From: an uncultured Veillonellaceae bacterium
GTDB taxonomy: Bacteria > Bacillota > Negativicutes > Veillonellales > Negativicoccaceae
Direction: 5' to 3'
DNA length: 23,943 bases
Assembly (NCBI GenBank): GCA_902488965.1
Contig: CABTYA010000005.1
Span: 1-23,943 of the forward strand
Shown here: positions 1 to 8,052 of the stretch, piece after piece
Numbering within the stretch: the stretch's first letter is position 1
Layout: every line of letters starts with the position of its first letter
The notes under the pieces: model-generated
Told to the model about the DNA's origin: nothing
The model's input: only the letters and a program-made list of their open reading frames with translations
Database searches by the model: none
Position numbers and translations under genes: made by a program

Positions 1-1
1 A

Positions 2-1501
2 CCGATTCCGCCGGACGAGGATACCCGGCAGGTCAAGCCGGAGCAGGGCAAAGCGCCCGCGGCGCCGCGTTCGGATTATCGCCTGCCGCCGCTGAGCCTG
101 CTCACGGAGGGGCATTCGCGGTCGGCCAACCGCAAACAGGAAGTGAAAGACAACGCCCGCAAAATTGAAGCATTGATGGCCAGTTTCGGTGTCGATGCAC
201 ATGTCGTTCATGCCAGCCGCGGGCCGACCGTAACTCGCTATGAGCTCGAGCCGGGTGCCGGTGTCAAAGTCAGTCGGATTGTCAATCTGGCGGATGATAT
301 CGCCTTGCAACTGGCGGCGACGGATGTGCGGATCGAGGCACCGATTCCGGGCAAGGCCGCCGTCGGCATCGAAGTGCCGAATCGCACGGTGGATGCGGTG
401 GCGTTGCGGGATGTTTTGGCCAACGACGAATTTCGCAACGCACGCGGCGGGGTCGTCGTCGGATTGGGGGAAGACATCACGGGGCAGCCCGTGATTACCG
501 ATTTAGCGAAGATGCCGCATCTCTTGGTCGCCGGCTCGACGGGGTCGGGCAAAAGCGTTTGCATCAACACGCTGATTGCGAGCATATTGTTCCGTTCGTA
601 TCCCGACGAAGTCAAGCTGATCCTGATCGACCCGAAAGTGGTCGAGCTGGCCGGGTACAACCGCTTGCCTCACTTGTTGACGCCGGTGGTGACCGATCCG
701 AAAAAAGCGGCTGGCGTATTGCGGTGGGCGGTGCGGGAAATGGAAAATCGCTATCGCCTGTTCGCCTCGGCCAAAGTCAAGGACATCGGGCGGTATAATG
801 AAGCGCATCCCGATGAGAAGCTGCCGCTGATCGTCATCGTTATCGACGAATTGGCCGACCTGATGACCGTGGCACCCGCCGATGTGGAAGAAGCCATCTG
901 CCGTTTGGCGCAAATGGCACGGGCGGCGGGGCTGCATCTGGTGCTGGCGACACAACGCCCGTCGGTCGACGTCATTACCGGTGTCATCAAGGCCAACATC
1001 CCCAGCCGGATCTCGTTCGCCGTGTCGAGTCAAGTGGATTCGCGGACGATTTTGGATATGGCGGGGGCGGAAAAATTGCTCGGCAAGGGCGATATGTTGT
1101 TTTATCCGATCGGCGCGGCCAAGCCGCGGCGGGTGCAGGGCGCATTCGTAGCGGACAGTGAAATCGAAGCGGTCGTGGAATATATTGCCGCCCAGGCCTC
1201 GCCGACGTACAGCGAGACCGTGACCCAAGCGGTCAGCTCACCGACAACGGACGCCCCGCAGTGGGATGACGAACTGTTGCCGGAGGCCGTGCGGACGGTC
1301 ATGGAGACCGAGCAGGCGTCGGTATCGATGCTGCAGCGTCGGTTCCGCATCGGCTATACACGGGCGGGACGCCTGATTGATACAATGGAAGGCATGGGAA
1401 TCGTCGGCCCGAACGTCGGCAGTAAAGCGCGGGAGATTCTCGTCACGCCCGACGAAGCCGAGCAGTTGCTGTCGCCCGATGAGGAGGAACCGCAATCATG
1501 A
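2..1501 (+). CDS. ftsK: DNA translocase FtsK/SpoIIIE (5' end outside window)
   Basis: ATP-driven DNA pump that moves chromosomal DNA through the closing division septum. The reading frame is open from base 2, so the gene starts upstream; the GTG at 143 is internal. About 499 residues are visible. The first residues carry the conserved YRLPPLSLL linker that precedes the motor, followed by the alpha/beta motor domain with Walker A GSTGSGKS (visible residues 178-185, bases 533-556) and Walker B VIVIDELADL (Asp near residue 282), then the ATQRPSVDVITG segment. The last ~65 residues resemble the winged-helix gamma domain that reads orienting DNA motifs. The N-terminal membrane segments lie outside the window. 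The stop overlaps the next gene by 4 bases (ATGA). Family assignment is very secure; FtsK versus a paralogue such as SpoIIIE cannot be settled from the C-terminal half. Confidence 0.95.
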   Translation, partial: PIPPDEDTRQVKPEQGKAPAAPRSDYRLPPLSLLTEGHSRSANRKQEVKDNARKIEALMASFGVDAHVVHASRGPTVTRYELEPGAGVKVSRIVNLADDIALQLAATDVRIEAPIPGKAAVGIEVPNRTVDAVALRDVLANDEFRNARGGVVVGLGEDITGQPVITDLAKMPHLLVAGSTGSGKSVCINTLIASILFRSYPDEVKLILIDPKVVELAGYNRLPHLLTPVVTDPKKAAGVLRWAVREMENRYRLFASAKVKDIGRYNEAHPDEKLPLIVIVIDELADLMTVAPADVEEAICRLAQMARAAGLHLVLATQRPSVDVITGVIKANIPSRISFAVSSQVDSRTILDMAGAEKLLGKGDMLFYPIGAAKPRRVQGAFVADSEIEAVVEYIAAQASPTYSETVTQAVSSPTTDAPQWDDELLPEAVRTVMETEQASVSMLQRRFRIGYTRAGRLIDTMEGMGIVGPNVGSKAREILVTPDEAEQLLSPDEEEPQS

Positions 1502-1926
1502 ACATCGGAGAGATTTTACGGACGGAACGGGAAAAACAAGGACTCTCCATTGCGGATATTTCCCGGCGGACCTATATTGCCGAGTCCTATTTGTGGGCAC
1601 TGGAAACGGAAGAGTATCATCGCCTTCCGGGCGCGGTGTACATCAAAGGCTGGCTGCGCAATTACGGAGATGCGCTGGGGCTTTCGGGCATCGCGCTGGT
1701 CGATCGCTGGAATCAGGAGCATCAGCAGAGCCGGCGGCCGACGGTCACGGGGGGCGTGCGCCGTGCGGAACGGACGTATCTCAGCGCGCCGGAGCGTGTC
1801 GAGATGCTCGGCCGCAAGCGCCGCTCTCCGATACGCAAGACGTCGCGCAGCAAACAGCAGCGATTTTTGTACGGAGCGTTTTGGGCGCTGGTCTTTGCCG
1901 GTGTCGTGTGGACGTTTTGGTTATAA
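1498..1926 (+). CDS. RodZ-like membrane-anchored helix-turn-helix protein
   Basis: A 142-residue protein. Residues 1-70 form an HTH_25/RodZ-type helix-turn-helix (MNIGEILRTEREKQGLSIAD, then YLWALE and LPGAVYIKGWLRNYG), which in RodZ contacts the cytoskeleton protein MreB. A basic linker with many Arg/Lys (about 75-120) leads to a single hydrophobic segment (FLYGAFWALVFAGVVWTFW) ending at the last residue. Full RodZ proteins continue into a periplasmic domain (DUF4115); this one has none, so it would be a C-tail-anchored cytoplasmic protein. It starts inside the ftsK stop codon (4-base overlap), with AGGAGG at 1482-1487 as ribosome-binding site, and is closed by a terminator. A role in cell shape or division is inferred from the domain and from ftsK; DNA binding is also possible. 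Confidence 0.8.
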   Translation: MNIGEILRTEREKQGLSIADISRRTYIAESYLWALETEEYHRLPGAVYIKGWLRNYGDALGLSGIALVDRWNQEHQQSRRPTVTGGVRRAERTYLSAPERVEMLGRKRRSPIRKTSRSKQQRFLYGAFWALVFAGVVWTFWL

Positions 1927-1947
1927 GCCGCGAGAGCGGCTTTTTTC
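1925..1947 (+). terminator. Rho-independent terminator after the RodZ-like gene
   Basis: AAGCCGC (1925-1931), loop GAGA, GCGGCTT (1936-1942) form a perfect 7-bp stem, with a T run at 1941-1946. The stem begins inside the TAA stop codon (1924-1926). It separates ftsK-rodZ from the smc promoter. Confidence 0.85.
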
Positions 1948-1961
1948 TTGCCCGTGCGTGT

Positions 1962-1990
1962 CTGACAGCGGGCACCGAATTTGATATAAT
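1962..1990 (+). promoter_or_regulatory. Promoter of smc-ftsY
   Basis: A -35 box CTGACA (1962-1967, one mismatch to TTGACA), a 17-base spacer and a perfect extended -10 TGATATAAT (TATAAT at 1985-1990). Predicted start of transcription is near 1997, giving a leader of about 23 bases before the smc ATG. This is the best-formed sigma-70/sigma-A type promoter in the window. Confidence 0.85.
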
Positions 1991-2019
1991 AATGACTATC
2001 TGATAGCGGGAGTCGGGAC

Positions 2020-5000
2020 ATGCGATTATTACGAATGGTGTTGCGCGGATTCAAGTCATTTGCGCAGGCAACGGAAATTGAATTTGTCGACGGTGTCACG
2101 GGGATCGTCGGACCGAACGGGGCGGGCAAGAGCAATATCGCCGACGCGGTGCGATGGGTGCTCGGCGAGCAAAGTATACGTCAGCTGCGAGGAGAGAAAG
2201 CGGCCGACGTTATTTTTGCGGGCACGGAAGATGTCCGCCCGAAAGGGGCGGCCGAAGTGACGCTGGTATTCGACAATCCGAACGAATTGTTGCTGCCCGA
2301 TGTGGCGGAAGTAGCCGTCACGAGACGTTTGCTGCGCTCCGGTGACAGCGAGTATCTGATCAATCGGCGGCCTTGCCGATTGAAGGATATCCATCTGCTG
2401 TTTGCCGATACGGGGCTGGGCAAAGATTCGATGGCGGTCATCGGCCAAAATCGGGTCGATCGGATCTTGATCGGCAAACCCGAAGACCGCAAAGCGATTT
2501 TTGAAGAAGTGGCGGGGATTACCCGCTACCGCATGCGCAAGCAGGACGGATTGCGCAAATTGCGCGCGGCCGAGCAAAACATGCAGCGGGTGCGCGATGT
2601 GGTGCAGGTCTACGCGGAGCAGTTGGAACCGCTGGCGCAGCGGGCCCGTACCGCGCGCAAGTATCATGAATGGAAACGGCGCCACTATGCCGCGGCGACG
2701 ACTTTGGCGTGGCAGCGTTGGCAGAATGCGCAGCGCAAATTGACGCGCGCGGAAAACGAGGCCATCAAGGCGGAGCAGGTACTGACGGCGGCGCAAACCG
2801 CGGTCGTACAGGCGCAGGCGGAGCGCGAACGGCGGCTGGCGGCCGATGCGGCCGAAGCGCAACGGCAGCGGGCGCTCGAGCAGGAGCGGACGGCGACGCA
2901 AACACGGGAAGAGCGGGCTAAAGGCGAGTGGCGCGCTGTCGAAACGCAAATTGAGCAGCACGCAGCGCGGCGGACGGAAGCGGAGCAAGTACTGGCCGAA
3001 GTGCGGGAGAAACTTGCGCAGAGCAAGGCGGAACTGGCGGCGGCGGCGGAGTGCGAAGACGAATGCGGGCGCGCCTATCGCGAGGTGCATGACGAGATGC
3101 AGGCGGCGGTGCGGGCGGCCGAAGAAGCCGAGAATGCGATGCGGGATTATCGCGAACGGCGCAGCGCCCGTGAGGCGGCACGACGGGCGGCGCAGGAAGA
3201 AACGGCACGGCAGCAAGCCCGGGCGGCGGCGGTTGCCAAAGAGGTCGAGCTCTTGACCGAGCGGATTCGCCGGCAAGAGCAGGAACTGACGGCCTACGAC
3301 ACCCGCGTGCAGACCCTGCAGGCGGAGGCGTCGACTGCGGTCACGGCAGCGGAAACGGCACAGCGCCGTCTCACCTCGGCGCGCCGGGCTTTGCAGACGG
3401 CACAGGCGGAGTACGCGGCCTGTGAACGATTGCGGGCGGAGCGACAGGAAGAGGCGATGAAACGCCAGCGGGAGATTGAGCGGCGGCAGGAACGGGCGGA
3501 TTATTTGGCTCGTTTGGCCCGCGAATATGAAGGATTCGGACGCGCGACCAAGACGGTACTGCAGGCGCACGAATCGTGGCGGCGCGATTGTATCGGCACG
3601 GTGGCGGATGTGATGACCGTGCCTGTGGCCTATACGACGGCGATGGATATCGCGCTGGGGGCACGGTTACAACATGTCGTCGTGCGGGACGGCCAAACGG
3701 CGAAGGAAGCCGTTCGGTATTTACAACGCCGCGGCGGCGGTCGGACGACCTTTTATCCGCTGACGGATATACGGGCGCGGACACTGAATGCACGCGAAAC
3801 GGCCGCATTGGAGGAAGACGGCGTTATCGGCAGCGCGGCGCAATGTGTGACTTGCGATGCGGCGTATGCGCCGCTGGTCAGTTATCTGCTCGGCGGGACA
3901 CTGATTGTCGATACGATGGAGACCGCGCAGGCGTTAGTGAAAAAATACGAACGACGATTGCGCATGGTGACGCTCGACGGTCAGCTGTTTCAGCCCGGCG
4001 GCTCGGTAACGGGCGGCAGTACACGGCAGGCGGAGACGACCGTCTTCGGCCGGCGGCAGGAGCAGCAACGACTGCAAGACGAACTGCAGGCGTTGGCGCA
4101 GGCTCCGGCGGTAGAGATACCGACGTTGGACGGCGTAAGTGCGGCGCGGACAGCGGCGGAGGAAGCATTGCGCCGCCTGACGGCGGAGGCGCTGCAGGCC
4201 GACGCCCGGCGGGAAGGGACGGCCGCCGAAACGGCGCGGATCGAGGATACGATTCGGACGTTACGTGCGGAGTGCGACGAAAACAGAGAGCGGGTGGCGG
4301 CACTGACGGAACGGACGGCGGTGACGGTGCATGCGCAGACGGATGACGCGGGGGACGATACGGAAGCCGCGCCGTATACGGACGACGAACTGGCGGAGTT
4401 GCGGCAACGGGCTACCCGGTGGCAAGTGCGGACGGCGCAAGCGCAGGGTGAAATCGACCGCACTCGTGAAACACGGCACAATTTGAATACAAAGCAGCAA
4501 GAACTGCTCGCGCAAGAACAGCGGCAATCTGCGGCGGTAACGGCAGCGGCGGCGGAAAGCGAGCGATTGGCGCGGCGCGGCGAGACGTGCCGGCAGGAAC
4601 TGGCAGCGGCGGCGCAAGCGGCGGCGGATGCGGCTCGTGCAGCGGAAGCATATTATGCGGCACACGGCGAGCGGCGGGAGGCGGAGCAGGCGGCCAACGC
4701 CGCGTACGATAAGTTGCGGGAAGCGGAGCGGGATGCCCAGAGTGCCGCGGAAGTGGCGCGCGCCAAAGTGACGGCGGCGCGGGAGGAAATGCAGGAACGC
4801 GCGCAGGCGTTTACCGCGACCGGTTGTACAGCGGAGACGATAGAAGACATCCGCGTCGACGGGACGACGCCCGAAATCGAACGGCAAGTGGCACAAGCGG
4901 AGCGGGCCATCGCCTCCTTGGGAGATGTCAATCCGCAGGCCGAAGAAGAATATCGGCAGGCGCAGGAACAGCATCAATTTTACGAAACGCAACTCGAGGA

Positions 5001-5541
5001 CTTGTCCCGTGCCCGACACGGACTGCAGGATGTAATCAATACCATCGATCGGGAAATGGAGAAGCAGTTTACCGAGGCGTTTGCGACAGTCGGTGCCGAG
5101 TTCCAACGGATTTTTACGCATTTGTTCGGCGGCGGCGAGGCACGCTTGGAATTGGTGCCGAGCGAGAACGACAGCGTCGGCGGTGTCGAAATCTTCATTC
5201 GTCCGCCGGGGAAAAAACGCCAATCCCTGTCGCTGCTGTCGGGCGGAGAACGGGCGTTGACCGTGATTGTGCTTTTGTTTGCTTTTCAGGCCGTACGGCC
5301 GGCGCCGTTTTGTCTGGTCGACGAAGTGGATGCGGCCCTGGACGATGCCAATGTTGAACGTTTCGGCCGATATTTACAGAGCGGTCGTAACGAGACGCAA
5401 TTTATCGTCATTACCCACCGCAAGCAGACCATGCAGGCGGCGGACCGATTGCTCGGCGTGACCATGGCGCAAAAGGGGATATCGACCGTAATCAGTGTCG
5501 ATTTGAACGCAAAGGAGGAACATGATGAGCTTTTTAGATAA
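2020..5541 (+). CDS. smc: Chromosome partition protein SMC
   Basis: ATPase core of the bacterial SMC-ScpAB condensin, which loads at the origin and organises chromosome arms. At 1173 residues it is of usual length. The N-terminal head has Walker A GPNGAGKS (31-38). A coiled coil from about 170 to 495, unusually rich in Ala, Gln, Glu and Arg, leads to the hinge (about 520-680, with conserved GGRTTFYPL and PGGSVTGGS segments). A returning coil to about 1000 follows, then the C-terminal head with signature LSGGE (1073-1077), Walker B CLVDEVD (Asp1101, Glu1102) and D-loop ALDD (1106-1109). GGGAG at 2008-2012 is the likely ribosome-binding site. The 3' end overlaps ftsY by 20 bases, so the last residues (KEEHDELFR) are encoded by the ftsY ribosome-binding site and start region. 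An acidic patch (about 770-791) interrupts the second coil. Confidence 0.97.
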   Translation: MRLLRMVLRGFKSFAQATEIEFVDGVTGIVGPNGAGKSNIADAVRWVLGEQSIRQLRGEKAADVIFAGTEDVRPKGAAEVTLVFDNPNELLLPDVAEVAVTRRLLRSGDSEYLINRRPCRLKDIHLLFADTGLGKDSMAVIGQNRVDRILIGKPEDRKAIFEEVAGITRYRMRKQDGLRKLRAAEQNMQRVRDVVQVYAEQLEPLAQRARTARKYHEWKRRHYAAATTLAWQRWQNAQRKLTRAENEAIKAEQVLTAAQTAVVQAQAERERRLAADAAEAQRQRALEQERTATQTREERAKGEWRAVETQIEQHAARRTEAEQVLAEVREKLAQSKAELAAAAECEDECGRAYREVHDEMQAAVRAAEEAENAMRDYRERRSAREAARRAAQEETARQQARAAAVAKEVELLTERIRRQEQELTAYDTRVQTLQAEASTAVTAAETAQRRLTSARRALQTAQAEYAACERLRAERQEEAMKRQREIERRQERADYLARLAREYEGFGRATKTVLQAHESWRRDCIGTVADVMTVPVAYTTAMDIALGARLQHVVVRDGQTAKEAVRYLQRRGGGRTTFYPLTDIRARTLNARETAALEEDGVIGSAAQCVTCDAAYAPLVSYLLGGTLIVDTMETAQALVKKYERRLRMVTLDGQLFQPGGSVTGGSTRQAETTVFGRRQEQQRLQDELQALAQAPAVEIPTLDGVSAARTAAEEALRRLTAEALQADARREGTAAETARIEDTIRTLRAECDENRERVAALTERTAVTVHAQTDDAGDDTEAAPYTDDELAELRQRATRWQVRTAQAQGEIDRTRETRHNLNTKQQELLAQEQRQSAAVTAAAAESERLARRGETCRQELAAAAQAAADAARAAEAYYAAHGERREAEQAANAAYDKLREAERDAQSAAEVARAKVTAAREEMQERAQAFTATGCTAETIEDIRVDGTTPEIERQVAQAERAIASLGDVNPQAEEEYRQAQEQHQFYETQLEDLSRARHGLQDVINTIDREMEKQFTEAFATVGAEFQRIFTHLFGGGEARLELVPSENDSVGGVEIFIRPPGKKRQSLSLLSGGERALTVIVLLFAFQAVRPAPFCLVDEVDAALDDANVERFGRYLQSGRNETQFIVITHRKQTMQAADRLLGVTMAQKGISTVISVDLNAKEEHDELFR
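5511..5518 (+). promoter_or_regulatory. ftsY ribosome-binding site inside smc
   Basis: AAAGGAGG lies inside the final codons of smc. It is 3 bases from the ATG at 5522 and 6 bases from the in-frame ATG at 5525, so the second ATG is better spaced and may be the real start. Confidence 0.7.
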
Positions 5542-6478
5542 AGTCAAGCAGGGCTTGGCCAGAACCAAACAAAGTTTGGTGCGCAATCTGGAGACGGTTG
5601 TCATTGGATATGCCCGCATCGACGACGATTTCCTCGATGATCTGGAGGCGGTCCTGCTGACGGGGGACTTGGGCGTGACGGCGACCGATTACCTGATGCA
5701 CGAAATCCGCCGCGGCGTCACGGAAGGCGAGATCCGTCATACCGACGAGGTGATCCCGTTTATTGAAAAAACGCTGGCGGCCCGCTTGGCGGTGTCGGAA
5801 GAACCTGTCGCGGAACATCATCCGCAGGTGATTTTGGTCGTGGGAGTCAACGGTGTCGGCAAAACGACGAGCATCGGCAAGCTGGCGCATTACTATCATA
5901 CGCAAGGAAAGAAAGTGCTGCTGGCGGCGGGCGACACCTTCCGAGCGGCGGCCTCCGAGCAGCTGACCATTTGGGCCGAACGTGTCGGCGTGCCGATCGT
6001 CAAGCACGGCGAGGGAGCCGATCCCGCCGCCGTCGTATACGATGCTCTGGAATCCGCGGTCGCGCGTGATGTCGATATCGTTCTCATCGATACGGCGGGG
6101 CGGTTGCACACCAAGGTCAATCTGATGAATGAATTGGAAAAAATCAGTCGCGTGGCGAAGAAAATCGTTCCCGATGCACCGCATGAAACGTGGCTCGTAC
6201 TCGATGCGACGACCGGCCAAAACGCGGTCAGTCAGGCCAAATTATTCGGCGAAATCGTGCCGCTGACCGGTGTCGTGCTGACCAAGCTGGACGGTACGGC
6301 CAAAGGCGGCGTCGTCTTTTCCATCAAGGAAGAATTGGGCGTACCGGTACGCTGGATCGGTTTGGGCGAAGGAATCGACGATTTGCAGGTGTTCCGACCG
6401 GAACCGTTTGTGCAGGCGTTGTTTGCCGACCGGCCGTCAACCATTACGGAAAGTACCAAACAACGAGGCATCCGCTGA
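5522..6478 (+). CDS. ftsY: Signal recognition particle receptor FtsY
   Basis: SRP-family GTPase that receives ribosome-SRP complexes at the inner membrane for co-translational insertion. 318 residues: a short N domain (1-90) with no long acidic A domain, as is usual in Gram-positive-type FtsY, then the G domain. Visible motifs are G1 GVNGVGKT (108-115), the DTFRAAA segment (138-144), G3 DTAGR (190-194) and G4 TKLD (254-257), followed by the conserved GTAKGG. The start is ATG 5522 or 5525; the spacing of the ribosome-binding site favours 5525. It overlaps smc by 20 bases and should be co-transcribed with it. The partner ffh gene is not adjacent here, and the stop codon lies inside a hairpin. 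Confidence 0.96.
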   Translation: MMSFLDKVKQGLARTKQSLVRNLETVVIGYARIDDDFLDDLEAVLLTGDLGVTATDYLMHEIRRGVTEGEIRHTDEVIPFIEKTLAARLAVSEEPVAEHHPQVILVVGVNGVGKTTSIGKLAHYYHTQGKKVLLAAGDTFRAAASEQLTIWAERVGVPIVKHGEGADPAAVVYDALESAVARDVDIVLIDTAGRLHTKVNLMNELEKISRVAKKIVPDAPHETWLVLDATTGQNAVSQAKLFGEIVPLTGVVLTKLDGTAKGGVVFSIKEELGVPVRWIGLGEGIDDLQVFRPEPFVQALFADRPSTITESTKQRGIR

Positions 6479-6489
6479 TGCCTCGTTTC
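6462..6489 (+). terminator. Hairpin terminator overlapping the ftsY stop
   Basis: A perfect 10-bp inverted repeat, AACGAGGCAT (6462-6471) and ATGCCTCGTT (6478-6487), with a 6-base loop, contains the ftsY TGA (6476-6478). The following T run is short (TTTCT), so termination may be partial. Confidence 0.6.
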
Positions 6490-6521
6490 TCATTCACGGA
6501 AACGCAATGAGAATAGAAAAA

Positions 6522-6530
6522 TGCTATAAT
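6522..6530 (+). promoter_or_regulatory. Extended -10 promoter of the Nudix-tetrapyrrole operon
   Basis: TGCTATAAT with TATAAT at 6525-6530. At 17 bases upstream there is no good -35 (only ACGCAA), so the TGn extension probably compensates. Predicted transcription start is near 6537, about 20 bases before the chosen ATG at 6557. Confidence 0.7.
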
Positions 6531-6544
6531 AAAAAGTAATGGAC

Positions 6545-6551
6545 AGGAGGG
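6545..6551 (+). promoter_or_regulatory. Ribosome-binding site fixing the Nudix gene start
   Basis: AGGAGGG lies 5 bases before ATG 6557. The earlier in-frame ATG at 6539 overlaps this site and would be almost at the 5' end of the transcript, so 6557 is preferred. Confidence 0.8.
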
Positions 6552-6556
6552 ATACG

Positions 6557-7231
6557 ATGACAACGCGACAACATAATCCCTTACCGACCGCGCACAATAT
6601 TTATGAGTTGGTGCGCTATGCCGTCGTGCTGCCGCTGGTGCGCGTCGAGGGCGAGTGGCGGGTGCTGCTGGAAGTGCGTGCGGCGGGGTTGCGCCGACAT
6701 CCGGCGGAGGTCGCACTGCCGGGCGGCCGGATCGAGCAAACGGATGCGGACAGTCTGGCGGCGGCGTTGCGGGAGATGCGGGAAGAACTGGGCATCGATT
6801 CCGATTCGTGGGATGTGCTCGGCGCGTTGCCGTTGGCGCAAACGGCGTACGGACGTTGGGTCGCCCCGCATGTCATTCGTCGCGACGGTTGGCCGACATT
6901 ATACCCGAATCCGGTCGAAGTGGCCGAGGTGTTTACCGTGCCGATTAACTGGCTGATGCAAACGGAACCGGAGCAGATGACGATGTGGGACGGGGTGTAC
7001 ATGGAAACCGACATGCCGTTCCCGATGGAGCCGCGCCGTTCGCCGGGATGGCGTAAAGTCGCCTCGTATGATGTCTACTTCTATCAATATAACGAGCATG
7101 TGATTTGGGGCCTGACCGCACGGATTTTGCGCAGCTTTTTAGCGGCATGCAATACCGCGGGAATCGGTCCGGATTATGATTTTTTTCAATGGGAGGTCAA
7201 CGAAAATGGAGACACGGCAGTTCCGCATTAA
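6557..7231 (+). CDS. Nudix hydrolase, CoA pyrophosphatase (NudL)-like
   Basis: A 224-residue Nudix protein. The Nudix box runs from LPGGRIEQTD to REMREELGI, and the residues before it (LEVRAAGLRRHPAEVALPGG) match the pattern of the CoA-pyrophosphatase subgroup (L-x2-H-x-x-E-V-x-LPGG). Members of that subgroup split CoA and its derivatives into phosphopantetheine and 3',5'-ADP using Mg2+ or Mn2+. The Arg-Glu and Glu-Glu of the box, which bind the metals, are present. The C-terminal ~90 residues (from about VEVAEVFTVPINWL) are typical of the subgroup up to the strand region and then specific to this protein. It is the first gene of the operon that encodes tetrapyrrole synthesis, and its last 26 bases overlap the HMA gene. 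The substrate is inferred from the signature only; another nucleotide diphosphate is possible. Confidence 0.85.
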   Translation: MTTRQHNPLPTAHNIYELVRYAVVLPLVRVEGEWRVLLEVRAAGLRRHPAEVALPGGRIEQTDADSLAAALREMREELGIDSDSWDVLGALPLAQTAYGRWVAPHVIRRDGWPTLYPNPVEVAEVFTVPINWLMQTEPEQMTMWDGVYMETDMPFPMEPRRSPGWRKVASYDVYFYQYNEHVIWGLTARILRSFLAACNTAGIGPDYDFFQWEVNENGDTAVPH

Positions 7232-7412
7232 AGGAATGCATTGCGATAACTGTGTCGCGGCGGTGACGAAAGCACTGCAGGCGGCCGGTGCACCGGAGGT
7301 ACATGTTGATTTGAAAACGGGAACAGCGGTGGTAACGGGCAGTGATTTGCCGTCGGCGAAGACGTTGGTGGCGGCGATTGAAGATATCGGATTTGATGCC
7401 GATGCCGACTGA
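7206..7412 (+). CDS. Heavy-metal-associated (HMA) domain protein, CopZ-like
   Basis: A free-standing 68-residue HMA domain with the metal-binding loop GMHCDNC (Cys at residues 13 and 16), the beta-alpha-beta pattern and the IEDIGFDAD ending seen in copper chaperones and in MerP. The start ATG 7206 is supported by GGGAGG at 7191-7196; an upstream in-frame ATG (7176) lies within the Nudix gene and lacks such a site. It overlaps the Nudix gene by 26 bases and the precorrin-2 dehydrogenase gene by about 17. Such proteins usually carry Cu(I), but no copper ATPase is near. Its place next to a possible metal chelatase invites the idea of metal delivery for siroheme or cobalamin synthesis; that is speculation. 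Confidence 0.88.
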   Translation: METRQFRIKGMHCDNCVAAVTKALQAAGAPEVHVDLKTGTAVVTGSDLPSAKTLVAAIEDIGFDADAD

Positions 7413-8052
7413 TTCCGCTTGGATGCCGCTCTTTGTCGACTTGACAAAGCGGCGGATTATCATCGTCGGCGGCGGTCGGATCGCCACGCGCAAAGCGGCC
7501 AAGCTGCCGAGCGGGTGTCGCTGGACAGTGATTGCGCCGGACGCGACGGCGGCCTTGCAGGAACGTATTCGACGTGACGGCGGTCATTGGGAGGCGCGTG
7601 CTTTTCGGGCGGAGGATATCGCGGCGGGCGACTTGGTCATCGGGGCGGTCGCCGACGATGCCGTCCGGCAAGAGGTCGCGGCCGCGGCGGCACGTGTCGG
7701 TGCGTGGTATAACGACGCGTCGGACGTCACGCAAGGCGATGTGTTGTTGCCGGCGGCCGGCTCGTGGGGGTCGCTGACATGGGTGCTCGGCTCGGGCGGC
7801 GCCTCGCCGCGTTTGATGAAATTGATTCGCGCCGACTGGGACTCGCGGTACAGCGTGCTCGGCGATGTGGCGGCGTATTTGTCGCACCGGCGCGATACGG
7901 TCAAAACATTGCTCCCTACCCAGGCGGAGCGGGAACGGTTTTGGCGGACGTATTTGCCGGATGATACATTGGCGCGGGTGCGCCGCGGGGAATGGGAAGA
8001 ACTCAAGGGGGAGATTGAAGATGCAATTGGCCGTCTTAGGCTTAAATCATAA
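7396..8052 (+). CDS. Precorrin-2 dehydrogenase / sirohydrochlorin ferrochelatase family (CysG N-terminal type)
   Basis: About 218 residues. Near the N-terminus PLFVDLTKRRIIIVGGGRIATRK shows the NAD-binding fold with GGG of this family, which oxidises precorrin-2 to sirohydrochlorin and in some members also inserts iron. A conserved LLPA segment and a dimerisation/C-terminal region with SPRLMKLIR follow. The active-site region is divergent: where homologues usually read VNVVDD, this one reads YNDASD. Candidate starts are ATG 7396, 7402 and 7420; none has a good ribosome-binding site, suggesting coupling to the HMA gene, whose stop lies at 7410-7412. It overlaps hemA by 32 bases. It would act directly on the product of the CobA domain encoded three genes downstream. 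Confidence 0.85.
   Translation: MPMPTDSAWMPLFVDLTKRRIIIVGGGRIATRKAAKLPSGCRWTVIAPDATAALQERIRRDGGHWEARAFRAEDIAAGDLVIGAVADDAVRQEVAAAAARVGAWYNDASDVTQGDVLLPAAGSWGSLTWVLGSGGASPRLMKLIRADWDSRYSVLGDVAAYLSHRRDTVKTLLPTQAERERFWRTYLPDDTLARVRRGEWEELKGEIEDAIGRLRLKS

Noticed and set aside
143..145. GTG at 143 as the ftsK start
   Set aside because: The frame is open to the window edge and upstream codons carry the conserved LPPLSLL linker.
2056..3570. 504-codon open frame on the minus strand
   Set aside because: It lies wholly opposite smc, has a low-complexity Arg/Leu-rich translation with no recognisable domain, and is explained by high GC at third positions.
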